Below, in pieces: positions 1 through 8,220 of a DNA stretch of 24,478 nucleotides. Location: positions 1-24,478 of IMG/VR virus record IMGVR_UViG_3300035663_000103; one strand, written 5' to 3'. Source of the DNA: a virus. Every line of letters starts with the position of its first letter. Within the stretch, counting starts at the first letter, position 1. A program made the translations under genes and the position numbers. The notes beneath the pieces are model-generated. The model did no database searches. It was not told the origin of the DNA and saw only the letters and a list, made by a program, of their open reading frames with translations.

Positions 1-1794
1 GAGGGCGGCTGGGTTGATTGTGACTACGTGCGCTTTCGGTACGGCTTGCCGGAGAAGATCGGGGGCTGGACCTCGTTTGATCAGACGCCTGTTAATTTTG
101 TGGGCGCGGCCAGCGACGTTTTTACCTGGAACTCGCTCGACGGCTCACCCTACGCGGTAATCGGCACCAACAAGAAGGTCTACGCCTTCTATGGCGGTTC
201 GTGGGGTGATATCACTCCAATTCGCAAAACGGTCACCGGCACGATTACCTTCGATACGACGAACGGCTCGACCAGCGTCACGGTCAACGACACGGGGCAC
301 GGCGCGATCGGAGGGGACTTTGTCACCTTCAGCGGCACGACGGGAGACCCAGGAGGCATTCCGAATGCGAGCTTGAACAACCAGTTCGAGATTATCGAGG
401 TTCTCAATGCCAACGAGTACCGCATCACCTCGCCCACAGCGGCGACCAGTACGGCCACAGCGGCCGGCACGGCCAACGCGGCCTACCAGATAAACACGGG
501 CGCGGACAAAAGCTTCATCGACTTCGGGTGGGGCACGGGCACTTGGGGCTTGAGCACTTGGGGCACGCCTCGTCCGCCTTCTGCTTCGTTGCAGCTCTTG
601 TCTCAGGTTTGGCAGTTCGACAACTACGGAGAAAAGCTGATCCTGCAATACGTGGACGGGGGCATTTACGAGTGGGATCCTGCCATTGGGTTGAGTGTGC
701 GGGCCACGGCTATTTCAGGGGCTCCGACCAAGAGCAAATACGCTCTGGTGTCCACGCCGGATAGACACTTGGTGTGCTTTGGGACCGAGAGCACGATCGG
801 TACGCCAAACACACAGGATCCGATGTTCGTGCGCTTTTCCAATCAAGAGGACATCAACACCTTTGTGCCGACGGCCACCAACACGGCCGGCGGACAACGG
901 CTCACGGACGGCAATGAAATCATCACGGCCCTGCGCTCACGCGGCCAGATTTTGATCTGGACGGACACGTCGCTTCATGGCCAGCAGTATCTTGGGCCGC
1001 CCTACACCTTCGGTTTCCAGCAGTTGGGAGCCAACTGCGGGTGCATCGGGCCGCATGCAGCGGCGGACGTCAACGGCGTGTCGTATTGGATGAGCAAGGA
1101 CGCGTTCTTTGTCTTTGACGGCACGGTGAAGAAGATCCCTTGCACGGTTCAGGACTATGTGTTCAAGGACATCAACATCGTCCAAGCGCAGAAGGTCCAC
1201 ATCGGGATCAACACGCAGTTTAACGAGGTCACGTGGTGGTATTGCTCGTTCACCAGCGACTACATCGACCGCTTCGTCACCTACAACTATCTGGAGAACG
1301 TCTGGTCGATCGGATCGATGGCGCGCACGGCTTGGGCAGACATCGGGACGTTTGAGAAGCCGACTGCGACGGAGTACGACCCTGAAAGCACTGCTGCGAC
1401 TTTGACCACGATCTACGGCCTCACGGCAGGCCGATCGGTGCTGTACAACCAAGAAGACGGTGTCAATGGCGCAGGCGCACCGATCGCAGCCTACATCTAC
1501 TCCGGCTACTTCGACATTGGCGACGGCGACGACATGTTGCTCATGAGCCGATTCATCCCGGACTTCAAGAACCAGGTTGGCAATCTGACGGTCAGGCTGT
1601 TGCTGCGGGCCTTCCCGCAAGCCAGCGCCAGCCCCAGTTCGCTTGATCCGTACGTTATCGCTCCTGGTACGGAAAAGGTGGATACGCGGGCGCGAGGGCG
1701 ACAGATTCAGCTTCGCATTGAAAGCGATGAGTTGGACAGCAACTGGCGCTTTGGCACGATGCGGGTTGACATACAAAAAGACGGCTTGCGATGA
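1..1794 (+). CDS. Phage structural protein, tail/DNA-stabilisation type (5' partial)
   Basis: The frame is open from base 1, so the gene starts before the window; the GTG at 28 is internal. The visible part is 597 codons plus a TGA. It begins with a G-W-V-D-x-D-x-V-R-F-R-x-G-L-P-E-K-I-G-G-W stretch, followed by a Thr/Gly/Val-rich insert that reads like an Ig-like beta domain, then a Trp-Gly repeat around GTGTWGLSTWG, and a long beta-rich body. It ends in a G-R-Q-I-Q-L-R-I-E segment. From memory this resembles a structural family common in aquatic podoviruses, often annotated as phage stabilisation or tail protein and loosely like P22 gp10. No signal peptide or membrane segment is visible. Its stop overlaps the next start by 4 bp (ATGA), so it leads a virion operon. 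A tail-hub or adaptor role is inferred; the virion assignment is firmer than the exact function. Confidence 0.8.
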   Translation, partial: EGGWVDCDYVRFRYGLPEKIGGWTSFDQTPVNFVGAASDVFTWNSLDGSPYAVIGTNKKVYAFYGGSWGDITPIRKTVTGTITFDTTNGSTSVTVNDTGHGAIGGDFVTFSGTTGDPGGIPNASLNNQFEIIEVLNANEYRITSPTAATSTATAAGTANAAYQINTGADKSFIDFGWGTGTWGLSTWGTPRPPSASLQLLSQVWQFDNYGEKLILQYVDGGIYEWDPAIGLSVRATAISGAPTKSKYALVSTPDRHLVCFGTESTIGTPNTQDPMFVRFSNQEDINTFVPTATNTAGGQRLTDGNEIITALRSRGQILIWTDTSLHGQQYLGPPYTFGFQQLGANCGCIGPHAAADVNGVSYWMSKDAFFVFDGTVKKIPCTVQDYVFKDINIVQAQKVHIGINTQFNEVTWWYCSFTSDYIDRFVTYNYLENVWSIGSMARTAWADIGTFEKPTATEYDPESTAATLTTIYGLTAGRSVLYNQEDGVNGAGAPIAAYIYSGYFDIGDGDDMLLMSRFIPDFKNQVGNLTVRLLLRAFPQASASPSSLDPYVIAPGTEKVDTRARGRQIQLRIESDELDSNWRFGTMRVDIQKDGLR

Positions 1795-2495
1795 GCAAGA
1801 TCACCAACGTCCGGCTGCCCAACGCGTCGCAGCAATACGACGCGGCGCAGTTCAACCAGCTCGTGCGATCGCTCGAGCAGGTTATCTTTCAACTCAACAA
1901 CACCTACACCCCTGTTGTCAGCGACAACATCGCGGCGGCCGCCACGTGGTCCGCGAACCGTGGTGCAGGCGGCGGGTTTGCTGGTGGGATTCGAGGGTTC
2001 CAGAACAGCAACGGCATCATCTTGCCCAATGCGATGATGATCTCCGAGGATGATCAGGCCAACGCCAGCATCACAGGGGAGAATTTGCTGACCCTGACGC
2101 CGGCGTTCTCCAACGGCATCACGGTGACCAACAACAGTCGCATCAAAGTACCATGCGCTGGGCAGTACCTAGTGACTTTTACGCTCCAAGTGACCAACCG
2201 TGGCAACACGGCGGCGGAGTTCGAGGTCTGGGTCAAGGACACAGGCGTCAACTATGCCTTGAGCAATACCCGTTACGACATCCCGGCTCGTAAGAGCTCT
2301 ACCATCTGGTCGCATGTGGTCCCGGCGGTTACCGGCATTTTCACCGTGGACAATCCGGCCAACGATTATCTGGAGATCGCGTGGTGGTCCGACAGCCTTG
2401 ACGTCTATCTTGAGCACTACGCAGCGGGCACTTCCCCCACGCGCCCGGCCATCCCTTCGGTGATCCTCACCATCAACTTCGTATCGGCGATGTGA
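1791..2495 (+). CDS. Virion protein with a C-terminal C1q/TNF-like beta domain
   Basis: This 234-aa protein starts in an ATGA overlap with the previous gene and has only a weak upstream ribosome site, so translational coupling is likely. Residues 1-45 form a polar, probably helical head (N-x-R-L-P-N-A, then Q-F-N-Q-L-V-R-S-L-E). From about residue 75 the sequence alternates hydrophobic beta-strand segments: G-Q-Y-L-V-T-F-T-L-Q-V, then F-E-V-W-V-K-D-T-G, S-T-I-W-S-H-V-V, Y-L-E-I-A-W-W-S and V-I-L-T-I-N-F. This resembles the jelly-roll layout of C1q/TNF-like domains found in phage appendage and decoration proteins. It lies between a tail-type protein and another small beta-rich protein, which supports a tail or fibre accessory role. 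The fold is inferred by eye and the function is not proven. Confidence 0.75.
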   Translation: MSKITNVRLPNASQQYDAAQFNQLVRSLEQVIFQLNNTYTPVVSDNIAAAATWSANRGAGGGFAGGIRGFQNSNGIILPNAMMISEDDQANASITGENLLTLTPAFSNGITVTNNSRIKVPCAGQYLVTFTLQVTNRGNTAAEFEVWVKDTGVNYALSNTRYDIPARKSSTIWSHVVPAVTGIFTVDNPANDYLEIAWWSDSLDVYLEHYAAGTSPTRPAIPSVILTINFVSAM

Positions 2496-2496
2496 C

Positions 2497-2829
2497 ATGG
2501 CCAACAAGTATCTGCGCAAGTACGCAACACCGGCCGCCACAACGGAATCGACACTTTACACAGTGCCGGATGCCAATGTAGCGGTCGCCTCGTCCCTTCG
2601 GGTGACCAACGAGAATGCGAGCACTACAAGCTTGACGGTTGCCGTCTATCCTGGTGGTGGCGGCACCAGCTACAAGCTTTTGAAGACCTATGCGCTGCCC
2701 ACGAATCAGACGATGGACGTGTTGTCGGGTGTTTCGTGCATCTTGGAAGCTGGCGATGTCTTGAAGGTGACCTCAAGCGTTGCAGACGTCGATTTCTGGC
2801 TTTCCTACTTGGAAATTGACCGGACTTGA
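2497..2829 (+). CDS. Small beta-rich phage structural protein
   Basis: This 110-aa protein begins one base after the previous stop, so it is co-translated with its neighbour. It has an N-terminal Y-L-R-K-Y-A-T-P segment, then L-Y-T-V-P-D-A, a strand-rich middle (S-S-L-R-V-T-N-E-N) and a C-terminal G-V-S-C-I-L-E-A-G-D-V-L-K-V-T-S-S. From memory this pattern (LYTVP, then S-x-x-V-x-N, then an L-x-x-G-D-x-L-x-V end) is shared by many small phage proteins beside tail genes. They are usually called hypothetical or tail-fibre-associated. It is compact, has no membrane segment and contains one cysteine. A virion or tail accessory role is inferred from context. Confidence 0.7.
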   Translation: MANKYLRKYATPAATTESTLYTVPDANVAVASSLRVTNENASTTSLTVAVYPGGGGTSYKLLKTYALPTNQTMDVLSGVSCILEAGDVLKVTSSVADVDFWLSYLEIDRT

Positions 2830-2936
2830 CAGTGGACAGGGCCCTATGACCTATCAGATAATCTCAGCCAATCTCGCGTCCTTTCCCGGCGCGCAGCCCT
2901 CGCTAGGGCTATTGGCCAGTCAAGGAAAGGAACATC
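2830..2936 (+). other. Non-coding gap with a small hairpin
   Basis: This is the longest gap in the structural block (107 bp). It holds a perfect 6-bp inverted repeat with a 4-nt loop at 2895-2910 (AGCCCT / AGGGCT) that is not followed by a T-run, so it is not a clear terminator. A TTGACA at 2826-2831 has no acceptable -10 box 16-19 bp downstream. The Shine-Dalgarno GGAAAGG for the next gene lies at 2923-2929. A 33-codon ORF at 2846-2947 has no good ribosome site and overlaps the next gene, so it is not called. Confidence 0.4.
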
Positions 2937-4934
2937 ATGGAAAATGAAGGGATCATGGCGCTCCCTATGCCGGGGCCCGAGGAACGCGGATCACGGGCCG
3001 AGCGGCCGACCGTAGCGAGCACTGACTCTTACGATGCCGCGCTGACGGCGCTTGGCATGTCCGATCCCAACGCCTTGGCAGGCCTGCAAGGCGAACTCAG
3101 CCAGTCTTTGGCCGGCATTGAAATCGCTCCAGAGGAACTCAGCCTCATCATCCAGATGTTTGAGGAGCTGATCAACAATCCTCGCCGCTACAAAGAGCTC
3201 CGTTCGCAGATCATCCAACAGGGTGTTGTGGATGCCGGGGACTTGCCTGAAGAATATGACCTCGAGCTTTTGAGCACGATCCTCGCGGTTCTCAACGAGC
3301 TAAAGCTCTCGCAGATCCGTGGCGCACAGGCCCCGATGGCGATGGCTCCTGCCATGCAGGAGCCTGCTCCTCCCCCGATGCAGATGGCCGAGGGTGGTCT
3401 TGCCGACATGGCGCAGTACCTTGCCTCCAAGGGCCGCCGTGGCGACACGATGCTTGCGCACATCACGCCGGAAGAGGCGGAGATGCTCAAGCGCATGGGC
3501 GGCTCGGGGACGATCAACCCCGACACAGGGCTGCCTGAGTTCTACAAGAGGTTCTTCAAAAGAGTTTTCGGTGGCGTAGTGGACGCCGTCAAATCCGTCG
3601 TCAACGTAGCCAAGAAGGTGGTGGAGAGCCCTGTTGGGCGGGTACTGGCGACAGTCGGATTGGCCATGGTCCTCGGACCTACGGCCTTGGGCGCGACACT
3701 TGGCTCGGCAGGCACAGCGGCGCTGTCAGCCGGTGCAGTGACGTTGGCGGGTGGCGGCAACATGAAAGATGCCCTGATTTCCGGGGCGCTGGGCTACATT
3801 GGCGGTGGCGGCGACTTTGGAGGCCTCGGAAGCCCGTTGAAGGGGGTTTCGCAATTCCTGTCTCCAATTGCTGCGCCCGGAACTGCCTTGAGCACTGGCT
3901 TGAGCACAGGCCTCTTGGGCACTGGCGCAGGCTTGGCGCTGGGCATGAAGCCTGGCGAAGCACTCCGTTCGGGTGCAATGGCCGGTCTGACCGCCGGGGC
4001 GTTGCAAGGTCTCCAAGGCCCGCAACAGCCTGCCGGTGCGGCTCCGCAGGACGCGGCGGCGGCACAACCTGCTGGTGCAGAGGGCGCAGTCCCTGCGTCG
4101 CCCACTGCGTCGGCGGTTACTGGGACCGGCGCTCCAGGGGCTACGGGTCCGATCGGCACCGCTGCCGAGCTTGGACCTCCCGGAGGTTCGACGTTCCGGC
4201 CCGGAGTCGGTTTCAGCGAATATGCCGCATCTGGGGCAGCTCCTCCGAAGCCCGGCTTTTTCGACAACATCGGCCAGAGCCTGTCCAACACCTTCTCCCC
4301 CAACCGCCCTGGGCTGTCTCCGGATGCAGGGTTCTTCACGCGCTACGGCCCGCTCATGGCCGCAGGTGTGGGGGCAGCCACGCTAGCTGGCGGCATGAAG
4401 AAAACTCCCGGCGAGCCCGAGCCTTTGTACAAGACTTCTGCGTTGGAAGAAGAGTCACTAGCGCGCATGCGTGCCCGGCAACAGGATCTAGAGCAGGCGG
4501 GCTATGGGTTCTCGAGGAACCGCGCTGAAGCTGCGCCTCGGTCCCCGGTCCTCGTGCCGACGCCCTCGTATGCTCAGATGGAGCGCTCGCCCGTGCCTAC
4601 CGTCACCCCGACGGGCATCACGAACATGCCGGGCGGCGTTGCGCAACCTTATAACGTAGCAGGGCTCTACGGCATTCCTCTCTTGTACGGGCAACAGGCA
4701 GTACAGCGGGCACGCGGGGGTGAGATGAAGATGACGGAGTTCCCGCGCAAGACAGGCCCGATCAACGGTCCCGGCACGGGGACCTCCGACTCCATCCCGG
4801 CGATGCTGTCTGACGGGGAGTTTGTCTTCACGGCCAAGGCGGTGCGCAATGCGGGGAACGGCAGTCGGCGCAAGGGCGCGGCCCGCATGTACAAACTCAT
4901 GAAAGCGCTGGAAGGTGGCGCTGTAAAGGCGTAA
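2937..4934 (+). CDS. Virion protein with hydrophobic Gly/Ala segment, probable internal/ejection protein
   Basis: This 665-aa protein uses an ATG preceded by GGAAAGG. Residues 1-130 are acidic and helical. A Pro/Met-rich linker around 133-150 leads into M-A-E-G-G at 150-154. Residues 236-285 are strongly hydrophobic and rich in Gly and Ala (V-L-A-T-V-G-L-A-M-V-L-G and onwards), resembling a glycine-zipper membrane segment. A Pro/Ala/Gly-rich low-complexity stretch covers about 360-420. The last 75 residues hold A-R-G-G, then G-T-S-D-S-I-P-A-M-L-S-D-G-E-F-V-F-T-A-K-A-V-R and a basic helical end. From memory, this C-terminal block recurs in large virion proteins of aquatic phages. The hydrophobic core and the place between tail genes and giant low-complexity proteins fit an ejected internal virion protein. 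That role is inferred; no enzymatic motif was seen. Confidence 0.75.
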   Translation: MENEGIMALPMPGPEERGSRAERPTVASTDSYDAALTALGMSDPNALAGLQGELSQSLAGIEIAPEELSLIIQMFEELINNPRRYKELRSQIIQQGVVDAGDLPEEYDLELLSTILAVLNELKLSQIRGAQAPMAMAPAMQEPAPPPMQMAEGGLADMAQYLASKGRRGDTMLAHITPEEAEMLKRMGGSGTINPDTGLPEFYKRFFKRVFGGVVDAVKSVVNVAKKVVESPVGRVLATVGLAMVLGPTALGATLGSAGTAALSAGAVTLAGGGNMKDALISGALGYIGGGGDFGGLGSPLKGVSQFLSPIAAPGTALSTGLSTGLLGTGAGLALGMKPGEALRSGAMAGLTAGALQGLQGPQQPAGAAPQDAAAAQPAGAEGAVPASPTASAVTGTGAPGATGPIGTAAELGPPGGSTFRPGVGFSEYAASGAAPPKPGFFDNIGQSLSNTFSPNRPGLSPDAGFFTRYGPLMAAGVGAATLAGGMKKTPGEPEPLYKTSALEEESLARMRARQQDLEQAGYGFSRNRAEAAPRSPVLVPTPSYAQMERSPVPTVTPTGITNMPGGVAQPYNVAGLYGIPLLYGQQAVQRARGGEMKMTEFPRKTGPINGPGTGTSDSIPAMLSDGEFVFTAKAVRNAGNGSRRKGAARMYKLMKALEGGAVKA

Positions 4935-4938
4935 AACC

Positions 4939-7900
4939 ATGGCAGACATCACCACCACGCAACAGATTGTCCGCGAAGCGCCGGAAGTCGAGGCGTACAA
5001 ACTTCGACTCCTTAGCGAAGCAGAGAACCTCGCACAAAACGTACAGGTTCAGCGAGATCCCAATACAGGTCAGCCTGTTATAGACGCCGCAACAGGGCGT
5101 CCAAAGCTTGTACCTTCTACGACTCTGGCACAACAACTCCCGCAGTACCAAGTTGCCGGCTTTTCCGACGCACAGACGGCCGCAATCCGAGCCGCAGAGG
5201 CACAAGGCGTAGGCGGATACAGCCCTTACATGACGGCCGCCAATCAGGCCTTGTCGGGAGGCCTGAGCACTACTGCTGAAGCCGCCGACGTCCTGCGGGG
5301 CGCAGACACACGCAATCAGTTCCGTGACGCGCAACTCGCGATGCAGCAGGCGGGCGGAGCAGCGGCAGGGATCAGTGGGGGCCTTGGGCAAATCGCCCAA
5401 GCCACGGGCTTCACCGTTCCGGAGGTTCGAGACGCTCAAGGCAATATCACCCAGCAGGCTCGATATGTCCCAGGGTCCATGGACGTTGCGCAACAGCGCG
5501 CGCTCGCTTCTGACACCACAGCACGCTTCACACCTGCTTTCCAGGACATCAACTCGGGCATTGGCGCGTTGGCCACGGCCCAGAACCTTGCTGGCGCATC
5601 GAGCGCCGCGAACCTCGCGCCTGCGACGGCGGCGATCGGGCAAGGCCTGACGGGGGTCTCTGAGGCACAGCGCATGGCCGCTGGGGCCGCTGGCGCAGAC
5701 TTCTCTGGTTCGCAAGGGATTCTTCAACGCGCGGCGTTGGCAACGGAAGCGGCGGTGCCGCAGTTCGGTGCTGCCCAACAGGCTGTCACGGGAGGGATCG
5801 GCCAAGCGGCGACCGCCGCCCAGCAGGCAGCGGCGGCGGCCCAGCAACCAGGGTTCACGCAACAGGGCCAATATCTTGACTTGGCCGCACTGTCTGCGGC
5901 AGGCGCAGGGCCGTCTGACTTTGCGGCGGCGCAGCGTCGTTTAACAGGCGCTGCGACTACGGGGCAGCAGGCAGCGGATGCGGCTGCGCTGGCGGCTGCA
6001 CAGCCGGGCTTCGGGCAAGCTGGCCTACAGGGCCAGCAGGCTGTGCAAATGGCACAGCAAGCGGCTGCACAGCCCGGCTTTGCACGAGGCACTGAGGCGC
6101 TCTTTGGCGGGGCGGAGCAGGCGGCCGCTGCCGCGCAACAGCCCGGTTTTGGCCAAGGCATTGCATCTGCGCTCACGGCGGCCGAGCAGGCCCGTATGGC
6201 GGCAGCCCAGCCCGGCTTTCAACAGGCGCAAGCCACGGGCATGGAAGCCGCGCGAGCCGCACAGGCTGCTGCATTCCAGCCAGGGCTACAGCAGGGGGTC
6301 GGCGCACAGTTCGCCGCAGCACAACAAGCCGCGCAGGCTGCACGTCAGCCGGGCTTTGCGGCAGCGCAGCAGGCGATCCAACAAGGCATCGGCCGCTTGG
6401 GCGGTGAGCAGCGGGCGTTTGATCCCACGTCCGCTCAATCCTTCATGAATCCGTACCAGCAGCAGGTGATCGACGAGGCAATGCGCCAGATCAATCGCCA
6501 AGGCCAGATCGCGCAGCAGGGCTTGGCAGCACAAGCAGTCAAGTCAGGTGCCTTTGGCGGCACGCGTGAAGGCGTGCAGCGGGCGGAGATGGAACGCGGG
6601 CTGTTGGAGCAGAAGTCCAGCACGATCGCAAACCTCTTGAACCAAGGCTACACGCAGGCGCAAGCCAATGCAATGGCAAGCTTTGAGCAACAGCAGCAGC
6701 GCCAACTGAGCGCCGCACAGGGCATCGGTCAGCTTGGTACACAGCAGGCCGCTGTCGCAGGCCAACAAGCGGGGCTCGGCCAGCAGGCAGCGCAGCAGCT
6801 TGGACAGGCAGGTGCTGCCCAGACCGCAGCCGCCGCGCAGCAGGCCGCTCTTCAACAGCAAGGCGCGCAGGCCCTTGGCACGCAGGCAGGGCTTCAAGCT
6901 TCTATTGCAGCGCAGCAAGCGGGCCTCGGTCAGAGCGCCGCGCAACAGCTCGCACAGGCCGCGCAACTGCAAACGCAGACCGCTGCGCAGCAGGCAGGGC
7001 TAGGCCAGCAGGCGGCACAGATGACGCAGGCGGCTGGCACTGGGGCGATTGGAGCGGCCGCGCAGCAAGCCGGCCTTGGGCAGCAGGCCGCACAGCTCCA
7101 GGCTCAACAAGCAGCGCTCACGGGCCAGCTCGCGGGCCAGCAGGGCCAGCTTGGATTGCAGGCGGCCGCGCAGCAGTTCCAGCAGGCGGGGTTCGATGCG
7201 CAGACGGCCATGCAGATGGCGCAACTGCAACAAACGCAACAGCAGCAGGCGGCGCAGCAGTCGCAGTTGATGTCAGGAATCGGTCAGCTTTACGGCCAGC
7301 AGGCGCAGGCGCAGGGTGCGCTTGGCCAGCAGGCGGCGCAGACCGCGATGCAGCAGGCGCAGCTCGGAGTCCAAGGCGGGGCGCAGTTGGGCCAGTTCGC
7401 CGCGCAGGGCGCGCAGCTCGGACAGGCGGCGGCGGGCCAGCTTGCCAACATCGGCACGACGGTCGGCCAGCAGGCAGTGCAACAGGCGCAGCTTGGGCAG
7501 GCGGGCGCTGGGCTCTACGGCAACCTGTCGCAACAGCAGATCGCAGCGGGCCAGGGCCTTGGTCAGTTAGGCGTGCAGCAGGCGCAGTTGGGCCAGGGCG
7601 CAGCGGGCCTGTACAGTCAAGCCGCGCAGCAGTACGGCAACCTTGCATCGCAGCAGGGTGCGCTCGCGGGGCAAGAAGCGGCGATCAACCAGAACATCGC
7701 CAACTTGATGTTGCAACAGGGCGGCCAGCGTATCCAAGCGGGGCAGGCGCAAGCCGGTATCTACGGCCAGCAGGCGGGCCAGTTCCAGAATATCGCGCAG
7801 GGCATCGGGCAGTTGGCCGGTCAGCAGTTCGGCATTGGACAGTCCACTGCGCAGGGCCTTGGGCAGTTCGGGCAGCAACTTGGTCAGTTGGGTGTGCAAC

Positions 7901-8211
7901 AGGCGGCGCTCGGGCAGACGGCACAGGCACTGCAACAGGGCGACGTCAACTTCCTGTTCAACGTCGGCCAGACGCAGCAGGCGCTCAACCAGCAGCAGTT
8001 GGATGCCCAGCGTGCGAACACGCTGCAATCGGTCTACGCACCGTACCAGCAGGCTTCGTTCTTGTCTGACATCTATCGCGGTGCGCCGTCCTCGCAGATG
8101 TCTACGACGGCGGCAAGCCAGCCCTCTGCCAGTCCGTTCCAGCAGGCGGTGGGCATTGGGCTTGGGGCAGTGGCCACGGCCGCTGGGGCGAAACGCGCCC
8201 AACTTTTCTAA
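4939..8211 (+). CDS. Giant Ala/Gln-rich tandem-repeat virion protein
   Basis: This 1090-aa protein starts 4 bases after the previous stop. Residues 1-280 are Ala/Gln-rich with a few charged residues. Residues 336-473 are six exact 23-residue units, each ending Q-P-G-F or Q-P-G-L. Residues about 490-585 are less repetitive (F-D-P-T-S-A-Q-S-F-M-N-P-Y-Q, then G-A-F-G-G-T-R-E-G-V). From memory, this block is the conserved one in homologues from aquatic phages. Residues 609-758 hold six 25-residue units starting Q-Q-A-G-L-G-Q or a variant. Residues 760-1000 keep looser Q-Q-A-Q-L-G repeats. The end (from about 1005) is more ordered and finishes with a short hydrophobic Gly/Ala segment. There is almost no Cys or Trp. 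An elongated, largely helical virion component delivered with the genome is plausible; no enzyme motif is visible. Confidence 0.8.
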   Translation: MADITTTQQIVREAPEVEAYKLRLLSEAENLAQNVQVQRDPNTGQPVIDAATGRPKLVPSTTLAQQLPQYQVAGFSDAQTAAIRAAEAQGVGGYSPYMTAANQALSGGLSTTAEAADVLRGADTRNQFRDAQLAMQQAGGAAAGISGGLGQIAQATGFTVPEVRDAQGNITQQARYVPGSMDVAQQRALASDTTARFTPAFQDINSGIGALATAQNLAGASSAANLAPATAAIGQGLTGVSEAQRMAAGAAGADFSGSQGILQRAALATEAAVPQFGAAQQAVTGGIGQAATAAQQAAAAAQQPGFTQQGQYLDLAALSAAGAGPSDFAAAQRRLTGAATTGQQAADAAALAAAQPGFGQAGLQGQQAVQMAQQAAAQPGFARGTEALFGGAEQAAAAAQQPGFGQGIASALTAAEQARMAAAQPGFQQAQATGMEAARAAQAAAFQPGLQQGVGAQFAAAQQAAQAARQPGFAAAQQAIQQGIGRLGGEQRAFDPTSAQSFMNPYQQQVIDEAMRQINRQGQIAQQGLAAQAVKSGAFGGTREGVQRAEMERGLLEQKSSTIANLLNQGYTQAQANAMASFEQQQQRQLSAAQGIGQLGTQQAAVAGQQAGLGQQAAQQLGQAGAAQTAAAAQQAALQQQGAQALGTQAGLQASIAAQQAGLGQSAAQQLAQAAQLQTQTAAQQAGLGQQAAQMTQAAGTGAIGAAAQQAGLGQQAAQLQAQQAALTGQLAGQQGQLGLQAAAQQFQQAGFDAQTAMQMAQLQQTQQQQAAQQSQLMSGIGQLYGQQAQAQGALGQQAAQTAMQQAQLGVQGGAQLGQFAAQGAQLGQAAAGQLANIGTTVGQQAVQQAQLGQAGAGLYGNLSQQQIAAGQGLGQLGVQQAQLGQGAAGLYSQAAQQYGNLASQQGALAGQEAAINQNIANLMLQQGGQRIQAGQAQAGIYGQQAGQFQNIAQGIGQLAGQQFGIGQSTAQGLGQFGQQLGQLGVQQAALGQTAQALQQGDVNFLFNVGQTQQALNQQQLDAQRANTLQSVYAPYQQASFLSDIYRGAPSSQMSTTAASQPSASPFQQAVGIGLGAVATAAGAKRAQLF
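5944..6357 (+). repeat. Six tandem 69-bp units (23 residues each)
   Basis: In the Ala/Gln-rich gene, the P of the Q-P-G-F/L motif falls at residues 356, 379, 402, 425, 448 and 471, a constant spacing of 23. Units cover residues 336-358, 359-381, 382-404, 405-427, 428-450 and 451-473, so 6 x 69 bp exactly. The unit body is Ala-rich with x-x-A-x-Q-A-x-x-A-A-A before QPGF. A degenerate unit ending A-A-A-Q-R-R-L precedes at 313-335, and an out-of-phase copy ending QPGF lies at 284-306. Codons differ between units, so the copies are old and kept at protein level. Confidence 0.9.
6763..7212 (+). repeat. Six tandem 75-bp units (25 residues each)
   Basis: In the same gene the Q-Q-A-G-L-G-Q motif or a variant starts at residues 609, 634, 659, 684, 709 and 734, a constant spacing of 25. 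Copies at 609, 659, 684 and 709 keep QQAGLGQ; those at 634 (QQAALQQ) and 734 (QQGQLGL) have drifted. A weak in-phase copy may start at 584. The period differs from the 23-residue array upstream, so the two arrays arose separately. Beyond 758 the repeats lose phase. Confidence 0.85.
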
Positions 8212-8220
8212 GGGGCTGAC

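Noticed and set aside
937-1776. 279-aa ORF on the minus strand
   Set aside because: It lies fully inside a well-supported + strand structural gene, has Arg/Val-rich shadow composition, and has no ribosome site or recognisable domain. Long antisense ORFs are expected at this GC content.
2826-2854. TTGACA as a possible promoter in the structural block
   Set aside because: No -10-like hexamer at 16-19 bp; the TTGACA overlaps the stop region of the preceding gene.
2846-2947. 33-codon ORF in the gap before the 665-aa gene
   Set aside because: Only a weak purine stretch upstream, overlap with the next gene's start, and no recognisable sequence.
4897-5871. 324-aa ORF on the minus strand
   Set aside because: Antisense to the start of the Ala/Gln-rich gene; Arg/Cys/Leu-rich composition typical of a frame shadow.
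5944-7212. CRISPR array or intergenic repeat
   Set aside because: The repeats are in-frame coding repeats of 69 and 75 bp with diverged codons and no spacers.
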